This document shows, in pieces, positions 25,998-36,580 of a stretch of DNA of 64,000 nt. Under the pieces are notes generated by a model. That model was not told the origin of the DNA, searched no databases, and saw only the letters and a program-made list of their open reading frames with translations. The DNA lies in contig JAWRVZ010000089.1 in NCBI GenBank assembly GCA_037043235.1, forward strand, positions 496,001 to 560,000, read 5' to 3'. The stretch is from Rhodeus uyekii. Its lineage: Eukaryota; Chordata; Actinopteri; Cypriniformes; Acheilognathidae. The position numbers were made by a program, and so were the translations under genes. Positions within the stretch are counted from its first letter, which is position 1; each line of letters starts with the position of its first letter.

Positions 25998-26165
25998 TCA
26001 AAAGTTGAGTTGTAAGACTTTTTTTTTAATCTTTCACACTGTATTTATTTGATCACAAATACAGTAAAAACAGGAATAATGTGAAATATTTAAAAGAACT
26101 CTTTTCTCTTTGAACATATTTTAAAATGTAAGTTCTTCCTGTGATGCAAAGTTGAAAAATCAGTC
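25998..26165 (+). repeat. Common fish interspersed repeat (ATTTGATCAAAAATACAGTAAAA type), fragment
   Basis: Carries 'tatttatttgatcacaaata' followed by 'cagtaaaaacag' and 'aatgtgaaatatt', in the order of a repeat widespread in cyprinids. Other copies lie at 30911-31215, 32308-32590 and reversed at 39897-40040. Confidence 0.65.
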
Positions 26166-26914
26166 GGGTTTGTACAAAATCAGCAGGCTTCCTTTAGATT
26201 CCCGGCTCAGTCAGACATTGGTGGACGGGGTTAGTGTAAATAGCCTCTGCCAACAAGGCGGGCATTTGCACTTGGTGTAAATGGAAACTCAAAATAATTA
26301 ATTTCTTTAAAAAAAATCTTACTGAACCCGATATTTTGAACAGGAGTGTTTATTATTACTTTTCTGAGTGATCAAAGTTGCCACTTTTGCTTCGCAGCAG
26401 ATAAAATTGGTAAATGCATATATACATATATATGATTCACATACAAAAATCAGAATATCATAGAAATTTGAAGTTAGGCTCTTTTATATTGGGCCTTTGA
26501 GCAACCAAACATAGCATTGTGGAGTTTTCCCCACTCAAATTCTTCATAAAAACATTGTCCAGTCTCCAGGGTGGAGAGAGTAAAGCACCCTATAGGAGCT
26601 GCCTTCCTATTTATGTCCATAAGCCCCGAAGGATAAACAATACATATATGTATAGATCTGATAAAAGCATTGTACTGCTGGAGTTAAATCAAAGATCAGC
26701 TCAATTGTGCACATTCAATGTTTTTTTTGTTTCAAATTTCTTGGATGAATTTCGCATTCTTACTGGAAATGTTCATTCTGCTTTCTGTCCTTATGCCTAA
26801 CAATTCCCTATTATTTGTACAGCAAGATTTATTTTTTGAGCTCTCAGTTAACAGTGTTTGTCTAAAGTTAGAAAAAGACCAGAGATTTGAAAAACTGAAA
26901 AATGTCACAATGCT
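26166..26914. other. No gene recognised
   Basis: A short repeat at 26230-26285 resembles part of 17391-17530. Two open frames (26519-26800, 26718-27008) have no recognisable domain. Confidence 0.4.
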
Positions 26915-27465
26915 GCTTTTTATTAATAATAATATTCAAAAGCTTTACAAGCTTTTCTCAAGGCGCTGTACACAAGATACGCAATATAAAGCACAAGCAA
27001 TAAAATAATAAAAGGGTTCCAAAGGGTAGTAGCTCATAGATCATTGAGAAACAGCCAGCGAATTAGATTGCGAGACGCGCAACCTGCGATTTGGGGCATG
27101 AGGAATTAACAATGCTGATAAATAATGTGGAGCCAAGCCATGTAAGGCTTTGTATGTCAGCATCATAATTTTAAAATCAGCACGGTGACGGAACCTGACC
27201 GGGAGCCAGTGCAAAGCCTCCAAAATAAGAGTAATATGATTGCATGTTCTGGTCCCGGTCAGGATCCTGGCGGCTGAGTTTTCTACATATTACAGCTTGT
27301 TAAGTGTGGAATTTAGAAACTCTGGCTGAAAGGCCATTACAGTAATCTATCCGAGAGAAAACGAACGCATTTATCAACTTTTAGCCACAGAAAAAAGGAT
27401 GCTTTCACAGCACACAGCACAAAATGATCAAATGATTTCTTCCAAGACGCTAAATTATATTGTCG
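26915..27465 (-). mobile_element. L2/CR1-like LINE remnant, 3' end
   Basis: The minus strand encodes the post-palm part of a LINE reverse transcriptase. The best frame holds EALHWLPVRFRHRADFKI and then MMLTYKALHGLAPHYLSALL (27041-27223). The typical 'SLHWLPV..RI.FKIL.LTYKALHG.AP.YL' pattern is easily seen. Upstream coding remains (about 27225-27440) are frame-shifted. The 3' end near 26930-26950 has an 'ataataatattcaaaagctt' stretch. The copy is dead and 5'-truncated. It differs enough from the copy at 1.3-2.1 kb to be a different subfamily. Confidence 0.85.
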
Positions 27466-28078
27466 GCGCACACCTCCCATGCTGACAGCCCACCGCAAGA
27501 CCTGTGGGTCTAAATCTAAACCAAACCTCTTCCTCGACCTCCACGACCTGCAGGCTTTGACTATATTAAATGAACCTTCGTCATGCAACAACTTCCCGCT
27601 GAGCCGTAGTGCCATTTATTCACACTCCTCACAAATACCAAATCATCATGAGTCGCGGACAAGGTGACCTTTGAACCAGTGTCTGCCCCTGTAATCCTGT
27701 CCCAGTTTATCCCTGCTGCTCAGTGAAGGTGAAGGGAGAGGGAAACGGCTGATGTCATAAGGGGAAGTGCAGTGAGGTGTGATGGGAACAGGAAATGAGC
27801 ATCAACTTCACACTAAGCTGGATTTCAGGCCAATCAGATTGCTGGCAGGACTCCACCGGATTGAGCAGAAAAGATGGAAGCGTCTGTGAGGATAGATCAG
27901 AATATACAAAGTGTAGCCATTGGACTGAACGGTCTAAAGCTCTCTTATGTCTAAAACCCCCGTCCCCCCCCAGGATTGGCCCCCTGGAGTGCATCTGAAT
28001 CACTCCATTGATGTGAAACCAGACAGGATAATTAAGACAGAGTTTCAAATAAACATCATTGGGTTTAGACCATCTTGA
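27466..28078. other. No gene recognised
   Basis: Slightly GC-richer than the surroundings, with overlapping open frames on both strands (27755-28048 minus, 27795-27998 plus). No domain was recognised. Confidence 0.4.
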
Positions 28079-28456
28079 AGGAATAGATCACCTAAAAATG
28101 AACTGTTTTTTAGTTACAAATGTGTGAAACAACAAATGACAAAGCTATTGTATGATTAGGAATATAATGCACAAGTCATATGGATATTTTGCATCTTTTT
28201 TTAATGAAAATTTGACAAAAGCCTGCACACTACTCAAACTTCCATCCTTGCAAAACTTACAGTTATTAGTTAACATTTTGACCTTATTCAGCTTATTTAC
28301 GCTTTGAAAAGCTTCTAACAGCATGGGAGACAACAACCAACTATGTCTTCTTTCATATTTTCCAGAAGAAAGAATGTCATACAGGTTTGTAACAACAATA
28401 GGGTGAGTTGATGATGACAGGACTTCAATGTTTGACTGAACTGGCCCTTTAAAAGA
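28079..28456 (-). repeat. Common fish interspersed repeat (GTTCACCCAAAAAT type), longer copy
   Basis: On the minus strand 'aaagggccagttcagtcaaa' leads to 'catcatcaactcaccctatt', 'gttgttacaaacctgtatga' and 'aatatgaaagaagac'. At the other edge 'gaatagatcacctaaaaatg' is a reversed version of the same start, so the element has related inverted ends like a MITE. The 118-codon open frame here is a by-product. Confidence 0.65.
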
Positions 28457-30165
28457 CTGAGTTATAATTTTCCAAAATTGCAATCGATTGTTGCTTGCCA
28501 TAATAATTCCTGTCGGTTTGGAGTGCTGGCGGCAGTTGAGCTAAATTTGCCCTAGTTCTGCGTTAAATTAAACAGTCATACTCTCTCGCTTACCCAGCAT
28601 TCCCTTGCTATACAATAGAGTTCACCAGGGACAAAGAGAGGTTAAACACAGCCCTTCTTGTGCTGCTGCCTTCATGCAGATCCATTTCATTAAATATGGC
28701 ATTGAATAGCACTGAATTTAGCAGAAAAATAAGATCTGTCCCTGTGGGATGAAAATTTCCCGCTCCAATGAAAACAATAATATTCTCGCTCAGGGCTAGA
28801 GTGATTTCAAGAAAGCTACACATAAATTTACATACTATATCTGGTCTACAAATGGGAAACATAATGCAGGGAAAAATTCCAAAGCATCTTACATTCGACA
28901 CATAGCATAACTGTCCTCGTTAATGATCTGAAGAGTATACGGATATATATACGGACTAAAAATAATAATAATAATTGCCAAAAGTCGGCGTAAAAACCAA
29001 TCTGGAATATGCACGTATTGATCACAATAAGTAAAAAGAGCTAAATATTTTTCTTTATTTGTTTTTTTCCTTATTTCTCATTCTTATTATGTGAAATAAA
29101 ATTCTATATTGTAAATTATTACTTACTATATTGTAAATTATTCATAAAGTATGTATATAGTATATCAGTCAAGGTTTATTGGAGAAAGTTTTACTAGAAA
29201 ATATGGTTTCAGATTTTTTTCTAATTCAGATTTTCACATTTAATTCATGTTTAATACCATTTCTTAATATTTATGAAATTTACTCGCAATTTCGGAGTGA
29301 AAAAATGGTTTCTACACCATTCTTATTTGAATCACCGTTGTTTCTCCAGAATTGAATGTGAATCCTAAAAACAACTACAAAAAAACTCATGATCTATCTT
29401 GTTTCTTTACTGCCTCGACTGTGAGGTGAAGTTTGACCTGGGCTTGTTTTCACGAGATTCACCCCAAAAGCTTTTTTCTCACTTGCTTTTTGAAATATAC
29501 ATACATTCCTTTTAAGTGTTGATCATTTCAGACTTTTTGTGACCCATGTTACATGGCCTACAGTTATTTTTAGGAAATCGAAACCATCCTTTGAATCTGA
29601 AAGATCATGTTGTGCGGGTGGGAAGGTTCACCGTTACCCCTGCACCTCATCCTCAGTCAAACCTGTTTCTGCTTCAACATCAAAAACATGCCAAGTCCAG
29701 GCCAATTTGGGAAGAATGCACTTGTTCAACGCACGCACACAAACATGCATCCACACACACCGCCACAAAGCGTCACCTTTGCATGCAGATACGTGATCAC
29801 TGCAAACGATTCCTGCTCCTCCTTGACTAGACAAAATAAGAGAGAGCTGAAAGATGCCTCTGTGAAAATGAAACCATCTGCTGACATTTGCCCACTTCAA
29901 AAGTTACTATACACATTGTGATAGTGATTGAATGCATTTTAAATAATCATAAAAAAGCTTTATGGCCATGATAATATAATAATTGAGGAAAAGCTCACTG
30001 CAGTCTCCAGTTATTCATTTTGATGTTTTGTGGATAGGAGGGTGCTGTATATTATGCCTGTTGGATATGTAACAGACCTGACATTACGTTGCGGTGGGAC
30101 TGGAAAGTTCACAATATTACAATAACTCTCTCTTTACAGACTACTTGCGTAAGTTGTGTTACATG
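28457..30165. other. No gene recognised; shared repeat motifs
   Basis: A 24-bp duplication (tatattgtaaattatta) lies at about 29105-29150. 29270-29315 resembles 7201-7245. 29423-29470 resembles 22691-22730 and 35423-35470. Open frames at 29539-29921 overlap in three frames plus the minus strand and have no domain. Confidence 0.4.
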
Positions 30166-30306
30166 TACACTATACCATTCAGCGTTTCAGTATTAATCTG
30201 AAATAAAAATTTGTAGCATGCCTTTACTGTCCCTTGGGATTAATTGAATGCATCCTGCAAGAATAAAAAGTATTTCTTAGTATTTCAAGTTTCAAACGGT
30301 AGTGTA
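30166..30306. repeat. Short MITE-like repeat with inverted ends TACACTA/TAGTGTA
   Basis: Starts 'tacactataccattcagcg' and ends 'caaacggtagtgta'. Both edges match the known edges of the common repeat whose longer copy begins at 30911, so this is a short internally deleted form. The internal words 'attgaatgcatcctgcaaga' and 'ataaaaagtattt' are also typical. Confidence 0.6.
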
Positions 30307-30910
30307 AAATGTTATGCAAAATGGAAATACTCAAACACAGAGAGGAGACTTTGCCTCTTCATTTCAGAAGTCCATTAATTCACAGTAATTAACTATTGTA
30401 TAGTAACTTAGCCAGATACAGAGGTTTTCCCAGGGAACCGTATAAAAACAACCCAAGAGCTCTCAAGATATTGTTGCTATTTACACTTGTGAGAAGTTCC
30501 TGTTTGCATGGATTGGTCCCCATCCAGGTATACTGCATGAGTGGCTTTTGAAAGCTTTCGGCTTTGCTCGCTTTCCTTGGAGCAAATTTCTATAAACTTC
30601 CACAGGTGCATAATAAAACAAAAGGGCTCGAACCCAGTGAGATTTACGTACAGTAAGCGGTCACAAAAACAAGTAGGATTGCTTACGTTAGAGAAATAAA
30701 TGAGCATTTTGGGTCATAAAACAGAACTATTTTTACCACAATACAGTTTTGCCCCATAGGCACTTAAAAATGAATATTTACTCACCTTCATGTTTTTCCA
30801 ACATATGTCACATATGACTATGAAACACAAAAGGAAACATTTAGCAGAGTTTTCCCAGCTGCTGTTTTCCATACAGTGAAAGTGTGGATTGTGAATCAAT
30901 CTGTATCAGT
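30307..30910. other. No gene recognised
   Basis: Open frames at 30477-30707 and 30714-30899 (minus) show no recognisable domain. Confidence 0.4.
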
Positions 30911-31215
30911 ACATACACTACCATTTTTGAAAAAAGTCCCACCAAGAAATCCAGTAAAAATACAATAAAAACAGTAATATAGTGAAATATTTATGTCATT
31001 TAAAATGTAATTTATTACTGTGATCAAAGCTTAATTTTCAGCATCATTACTCCAGTCTTCAGTGTCACATGATCTTTAATAATATGAGAATGTGCTGCTC
31101 CAAAAAACATTTCTCATTATTATCAGTCTTATTTGAACAGTTATGCTGCTTAATATTGTTGTGGAAACCATGATATATTTTTGTCAGGATTCTTTGATGA
31201 ATAAAAAATGAAAAA
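30911..31215 (+). repeat. Common fish interspersed repeat, long copy
   Basis: Begins 'catacactaccatttttgaa' and continues through 'cagtaaaaatacaataaaa', 'gctt.attttcagcatcatt', 'actccagtcttcagtgtcac' and 'gtggaaaccatgatata' to 'caggattctttgatgaata'. This is a very abundant cyprinid repeat of uncertain class. Confidence 0.75.
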
Positions 31216-32307
31216 GTGGGAAAAAAAGAGGAGAAATGAAATTATAATTATATTTTTCGGTCTTAGTTGTAGTAAACTAAAACAACCCTAGTCTATACAA
31301 GTCATGCTCTATATTTAAAATTATTCTAAAGCCATTTAGTTTTTTTACAGAACACTATCATATAGCTATTTTGGAACAGTTTTATATTCTGTCTCTTTAT
31401 GGAAAGAGCTCAATATTCAAAAAATATTTGTGTGTGTGTGTGTTACACTGAATGGTCATAGAATATTGTTTAAGGTAAACTAATCTTTTAAAATGAATGC
31501 AAATTAAATCAATACAGAAAATGTGTTTTTTCCACAAGAAAAATTTGAATCAGTGCCAGCCACGTCTCACTTCCAGCTAAAATCATTAGTGTGAGTGAAT
31601 AGGGACAGATTGAATGTTACCGCTAATATCTCCAGTTCTCTTGTCCCTCATGGACGAAGCCTCGAATGCAAGAAAAGAAAACACAGAAGCCCTTTCACTC
31701 CAAAAAGGCCCGGCACAATGTGTTTTCACTTTTAGGAGCGTCGAAGAAGAGATCTTTTTTCATATCAAACTGGATATAGTTTTATACCCCTTCTGAGATT
31801 TGAGAGTTGCAGAGCATCTGGATTTTTCTCATTGATAAAAATGCAACCAAGAAAGTTCTAGATATGAAACTGACACATGAGGTTCTAATAAAGCCATATA
31901 TGCCATAAGTGACACTCAAACCCTTTACTCATTAACAGTTCACAAATACGTACCAAATGGCGCTGCCTGGGTGTCTCGTCTGTCTGACATTGAGAAGCCA
32001 AGGCCAGCGAATTACGGTTGTCTTATCATACTTAACCATCTCACAGGTCCCCATAACACGTCGTGTTTGAGACGAGTCTTCCAGAAGGCCAGAACTCCCT
32101 TGAAAACCACAAGATTTTGCTAGATGACCCACTGTGTAATAATGTGTTCATCAGAGGAAAGCCTGTGGAATGTATTTGAAGAGGTAATTGTAACTGCATC
32201 TGAAACTTCTCATTGAAATTGATTTAAAATGCTGCCAGAGAATCACCTCTGCATCTTGCTGATGGATCGGCCATGAATGAAGCAAGAATTGTGATCCGTA
32301 TCAAAAT
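31216..32307. other. No gene recognised
   Basis: No exon or transposon end is recognised. A small (GT)n tract lies near 31430. Confidence 0.4.
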
Positions 32308-32590
32308 GTACACTATCATCCAAAAGTTTGTAGGCTGTAATATTAAAAAAATATTTATTTTATATTTATGCTAGCCAAGGCTGCATTAAAAGATACAGAA
32401 ATAAATTCAAAAATACTATTACAATTTAAATACCTTTACTATTTTTTTACTTAATTTAAATACTATTACAATTTAAAAACCTTTACTATTCTTTAACTTA
32501 TTTCTTTGACGTCAGTGTTGGAGTTTCAGTCATTTTTGATCAATTGAATCCATCCTTGCTGAATAAAAGTATTTTTATTTTAAAGCACAA
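32308..32590 (+). repeat. Common fish interspersed repeat with internal duplication
   Basis: Starts 'tgtacactatcatccaaaag', has 'gccaaggctgcatt' and ends 'catccttgctgaataaaagt'. A unit of about 50 bp (tttaaatactattacaattt...cctttactatt) is present twice in tandem at about 32411-32507, specific to this copy. Confidence 0.7.
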
Positions 32591-32811
32591 ATATTTGACT
32601 GTAAGTGTTTATAACATATGAATACCATCAATATATTTTGAATCTCTCAAAAAAATGGTCAAGAAATTTCCAGGTCATATTTCATACTAAAATACTTTGT
32701 ATATTTTGCATTTAAAAAAACTGTATTAATAACAATTTTGGCCCCTTTACATTACAATAATAAGTAAGCTATATTTTATGCCAGCAATTGCTATACTAAA
32801 AATACTGTGCC

Positions 32812-33118
32812 TGTCACGTTTCACTGTTTTCTAGGACTCTTGTTTTGCCTTTTGTCTGTCACATGTTATTGTTTTGTTCCAGAACGTCACTCATCAGTTG
32901 TCATAGTCACAAATCATCACAGGTGTTTGTCTTTTGTTCATTATCACTAGTATATTTAGTTCTCCTTCTCCACCTTTCAGTTGTCGGTAGTTGTTTGTGC
33001 TATACACATGTTGGTCTGTTCCTTTGTGTTTGCACTGCTGTTACGACTCCTTGCATTTATTATTAAAGTTTCATTTGAATCTCCTCATCGTCTTCGTCTG
33101 CGCCGTCACTCCGTGACA
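32812..33118 (+). repeat. 5' LTR of the proline-rich element
   Basis: 307 bp, starts TGTCACGTTTCACTG and ends CACTCCGTGACA. TATATTTAG at 32951-32959 is a candidate TATA box and ATTAAA at 33062-33067 a candidate polyadenylation signal, in the order expected for U3, R and U5. It should be the promoter of the downstream ORF. Confidence 0.95.
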
Positions 33119-33172
33119 GAACTACCGACCGGGTTTGGTCACCCAAGAACGACTGTTTGATAAGAAAGGAAG

Positions 33173-34870
33173 ATGGATTATCGACTGGAGTTTATAGCGA
33201 TCGCCCATAGAAACACGGACTTTCTGAAGTTCTCTATGGAGTTCAGCGCGCTCGCCGCGTTGTCACCTTTTGATGACGCGACGCTGAATTCGCTGTACTG
33301 GATCGGGGCGAATTACCACCAAAAGAAGAAACTCCCAGACACCACAGGACTTCGCTGGCAGGAGGCCATAATTAGGTGTCTGGAGAGCGAATACCCCCGG
33401 TCCAGACAGCCAGTCCATCCGGTCTCTCCTCCTGAGCCTGCCGCTCGTCAGCCAGCGCCGGTTCCCGCGCCTCGCCTGTCAGCGCCTGTTCCAGCCGCTT
33501 GCCTGCCAGCGCCTGTTCCCGCGGCTCGCCGACTCGCGCCCAAGCCTGCACCTCGACAGCCAGAGTCAGATCCTGAGATCCGCCAGCCAGAACCAGATCC
33601 AGAGATCCGCCAGCCAGAGCCAGATCCAGAGATCCGCCAGCCAGAGCCAGATCCAGAGATCCGCCAGCCAGAGCCAGGTCCAGAGATCCGCCAGCCAGAG
33701 CCAGGTCCAGAGATCCGCCAGCCAGAGCCAGGTCCAGAGATCCGCCAGCCAGAGCCAGGTCCAGAGATCCGCCAGCCAGAGCCAGGTCCAGAGATCCGCC
33801 AGCCAGAGCCAGGTCCAGAGATCCGCCAGCCAGAGCCAGGTCCAGAGATCCGCCAGCCAGAGCCAGGTCCAGAGATCCGCCAGCCAGAGCCAGGTCCAGA
33901 GATCCGCCAGCCAGAGCCAGGTCCAGAGATCCGCCAGCCAGAGCCAGGTCCAGAGATCCGCCAGCCAGAGCCAGGTCCAGAGATCCGCCAGCCAGAGCCA
34001 GATCCAGAGATCCGCCAGCCAGAGCCAGATCCAGAGATCCGCCAGCCAGAGCCAGATCCAGAGATCCGCCAGCCAGAGCCAGATCCAGAGATCCGCCAGC
34101 CAGAGCCAGATCCAGAGATCCGCCAGCCAGAGCCAGATCCAGAGATCCGCCAGCCAGAGCCAGATCCAGAGATCCGCCAGCCAGAGCCAGATCCAGAGAT
34201 CCGCCAGCCAGAGCCAGATCCAGAGATCCGCCAGCCAGAGCCAGATCCAGAGATCCGCCAGCCAGAACCGCCGGCCCTGCCAGACCCGGACCTCCCGTGG
34301 CCTGAACCGCCGGACCTGCCAGACCCGGACCTCCCGTGGCCTGAACCGCCGGCCCTGCCAGACCCGGACCTCCCGTGGCCTGAACCGCCGGCCCTGCCAG
34401 ACCCGGACCTCCCGTGGCCTGAACCGCCGGCCCTGCCAGATCCTCCAGAACTCCTCGTCCTGCCTGACCCTCCAGAGCTCCTCGTCCTGCCTGACCCTCC
34501 AGAGCTCCTCGTCCTGCCTGACCCTCCAGAGCTCCTCGTCCTGCCTGACCCTCCAGAGCTCCTCGTCCTGCCGGCCCCGCCTGCGCTCCTCGCCCTGCCG
34601 GCCCCGCCTGCGCTCCTCGCCCTGAAACTGCCAAAGCCTCCTCCCATTCACCATCTGGGGACTAAGCCTAAATATTTTTTGGGGGGGGGCCATAGTGCCT
34701 GCGCGAGGGCGGGTGGGACAAAGGAGGCGGAGCCTCCTGGGAAGGACTTAGTCCCAGCGCCGCCCTGGAGGGCTGTGCCATCCAGGGTACCGGATCCTCC
34801 TGCTCCGCCCTGGGGGGTTGCACCACCCAGGGCCGCGGATCTTCTGAGACCACCCTGGAGACCACCCTGA
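33173..34870 (+). CDS. Proline-rich retrotransposon protein, gag-like candidate (565 aa)
   Basis: This single long ORF fills the LTR element. Its start follows the 5' LTR by 54 bases with AAGATGG context. Residues 1-75 are non-repetitive and look like a folded domain (SPFDDATLNSLYWIGANYHQ, then TGLRWQEAIIRCLES). Residues about 76-130 are Pro/Ala-rich. Residues about 132-365 hold about 25 tandem copies of the 9-residue unit EIRQPEP(D/G)P. These are followed by four 13-residue copies (PPALPDPDLPWPE type), five copies of DPPELLVLP and two of APPALLAL(P/K). The tail (about 490-565) is basic and Pro/Gly-rich. I see no CCHC knuckle, protease motif or YXDD. I recall similar N-terminal blocks in proline-rich predicted fish proteins. 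A gag-like role is inferred from position only. The stop at 34868-34870 is followed by the purine tract and 3' LTR. Confidence 0.8.
   Translation: MDYRLEFIAIAHRNTDFLKFSMEFSALAALSPFDDATLNSLYWIGANYHQKKKLPDTTGLRWQEAIIRCLESEYPRSRQPVHPVSPPEPAARQPAPVPAPRLSAPVPAACLPAPVPAARRLAPKPAPRQPESDPEIRQPEPDPEIRQPEPDPEIRQPEPDPEIRQPEPGPEIRQPEPGPEIRQPEPGPEIRQPEPGPEIRQPEPGPEIRQPEPGPEIRQPEPGPEIRQPEPGPEIRQPEPGPEIRQPEPGPEIRQPEPGPEIRQPEPGPEIRQPEPDPEIRQPEPDPEIRQPEPDPEIRQPEPDPEIRQPEPDPEIRQPEPDPEIRQPEPDPEIRQPEPDPEIRQPEPDPEIRQPEPDPEIRQPEPPALPDPDLPWPEPPDLPDPDLPWPEPPALPDPDLPWPEPPALPDPDLPWPEPPALPDPPELLVLPDPPELLVLPDPPELLVLPDPPELLVLPDPPELLVLPAPPALLALPAPPALLALKLPKPPPIHHLGTKPKYFLGGGHSACARAGGTKEAEPPGKDLVPAPPWRAVPSRVPDPPAPPWGVAPPRAADLLRPPWRPP
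33568..34264 (+). repeat. 27-bp coding minisatellite, about 25 units
   Basis: Tandem units of 'gatccgccagccagagccag' plus 7 bases encode EIRQPEP(D/G)P. Three GAT (Asp) units come first, then twelve GGT (Gly) units in a row, then ten GAT units. Within blocks the units are nearly identical at the DNA level, which suggests recent expansion. Because 27 is a multiple of 3, five of six frames stay open through it. Confidence 0.95.
34265..34640 (+). repeat. Three further in-frame coding minisatellites
   Basis: Four 39-bp units (about 34265-34430, PPALPDPDLPWPE type), then five 27-bp units (about 34440-34575, DPPELLVLP), then two 27-bp units (about 34575-34625, APPALLALP). Each has a period that is a multiple of three, so the frame is kept. 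Confidence 0.9.
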
Positions 34871-34962
34871 CTCCCTGCACCTCGGTCTCCAGGATGCCCA
34901 CCCTCCCACCCCTTTTGGACTTTCGTCGGCGCAGGGTCGCGCCTTCTGCGGGGGGGGAGTAA

Positions 34963-35269
34963 TGTCACGTTTCACTGTTTTCTAGGACTCTTGTTTTGCC
35001 TTTTGTCTGTCACATGTTATTGTTTTGTTCCAGAACGTCACTCATCAGTTGTCATAGTCACAAATCATCACAGGTGTTTGTCTTTTGTTCATTATCACTA
35101 GTATATTTAGTTCTCCTTCTCCACCTTTCAGTTGTCGGTAGTTGTTTGTGCTATACACATGTTGGTCTGTTCCTTTGTGTTTGCACTGCTGTTACGACTC
35201 CTTGCATTTATTATTAAAGTTTCATTTGAATCTCCTCATCGTCTTCGTCTGCGCCGTCACTCCGTGACA
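34963..35269 (+). repeat. 3' LTR of the proline-rich element
   Basis: 307 bp, identical by eye to the 5' LTR at 32812-33118. Ends CCGTGACA directly before the second GTGCC target duplication. Confidence 0.95.
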
Positions 35270-35274
35270 GTGCC

Positions 35275-36580
35275 CAGAAAAAAGACTAAAACATTTTATT
35301 ATGGTAAAGAAAAAGATGTTTTCACATTACATTAATAGGACTTAAGGAGGAAATGTCACTAAAACAATGTCATAATACAAAGCCTAATGGTCTTAAAAGC
35401 ACTATTTATCCCCTAGGATTTAGAAGTGAAATATGATCTGGGTATTTCCCCATGATATTAACCCAAATTTATTTTTATGGACACAGAAGCCATAAAACTA
35501 TTCTATTCGATTTTTACATTCATTGTTAAGATAAAGATGGATCTTATTAAGCTGAACAGTAAATGTTGCCTTCAAAACGAAGGCAAAGTCATTGTATGTT
35601 AATGCTCATGGCGTGTTTCCTTTACACTTTGGTCCGGGTCTTACAAATGACTATGTGAATCAATTTTTTAGTAATGCCAATTATCTCTTAAACGAGAACA
35701 CAGGAAATACCGGTACCTATCTGCATGGTGAGGAAGGAGACTGGGCTAAAAAAGGATCCTCTCACTCATATAGTCATGCTTCGCTTATATGAAAAAAAAT
35801 CAAATGCAAAAATTGGTCAATAAGAAATGATTGCGGTTGGGATAGGGGTGATGGACACAGCAGATGACTACTGCCACAGCTCTGGGTCTGCTGGTTCGAG
35901 ATTTTAAACAGGATCATGCACAAACAATGGTTAGCGTAACCCCACTGACCTTTCAGACACCCGAAACCCCCTGCTGTCCCAGACATACATCATCACAAAC
36001 AATAATTATTCACACCTGTCCAGCAGAGATCAAACACACACACATTAATTAAACACATTTTTAGTTTACGAGGACGCAATCTAAAAACGTATTACACGTG
36101 ATAGTATTGGGTTTATCAGCCTTTAAACGGGATAATTAAACAATATTTACTTCAGCTGACTGGGACTTTTAGATTGACTCAATGATAAGTACCCTTGAAC
36201 AGCCCAAACTCGAGCTCTATTATCGTACAGGGCGACAAATATGCACTGCTGAATTTCGGCAGCCGAAGAACAAATGCATGCGGCATGATTTTACATAATA
36301 CAGGGTTTTGTCACGTAAACATAACAAGATATATTCATAAACATAAGATTTACAACTAGATTACTTCAACAAGATGAGATGATGTCATACTGCATGTTAC
36401 ATAATATTTAGTTTAGTAAATAACTCAAAGTTAGCAGTGTTAGAAGTAAAAGTAGTCATGTGTGCTTTTAATTTTCATGCTACTGTTGGCTGGTTTTATT
36501 TGTGATCTGTTTTCTTTTTTACATTTTACAGCTGTGCAAATTGAGGAAATCAAAACTAGTAGGGTTTATTTATCTACATT
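35275..36580. other. No gene recognised
   Basis: The stretch 35423-35470 shares a repeat motif with 22691-22730 and 29423-29470. No other feature is recognised. Confidence 0.4.

Larger units (their letters stand above)
32807..35274 (+). mobile_element. Intact non-autonomous LTR retrotransposon with 5-bp target duplication
   Basis: A complete element of 2458 bp (32812-35269) is bounded by two 307-bp LTRs that read identically base for base. It is flanked by the exact target duplication GTGCC at 32807-32811 and 35270-35274. LTR ends are TGTCACG...CGTGACA. A purine-rich tract (GCGGGGGGGGAGTAA, about 34948-34962) abuts the 3' LTR and fits the plus-strand primer. Between the LTRs is one long ORF and no protease, reverse transcriptase or integrase, so movement must depend on enzymes from another element. 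Identical LTRs mean recent insertion. A primer-binding site after the 5' LTR could not be matched to a tRNA by eye. Confidence 0.95.

Noticed and set aside
33119..33172. tRNA primer-binding site after the 5' LTR
   Set aside because: The sequence after the LTR (GAACTACCGACCGGG) and the later TGGTCACCCAAG could not be matched confidently to a tRNA 3' end by eye.
33568..34264. CRISPR-like array
   Set aside because: The units are contiguous 27-mers without unique spacers and lie inside a coding frame of a vertebrate retroelement.
33372..34693. Minus-strand frames of 375-420 codons opposite the proline-rich ORF
   Set aside because: Codon-multiple repeats keep all frames open. There is no start context, domain or promoter on that strand.
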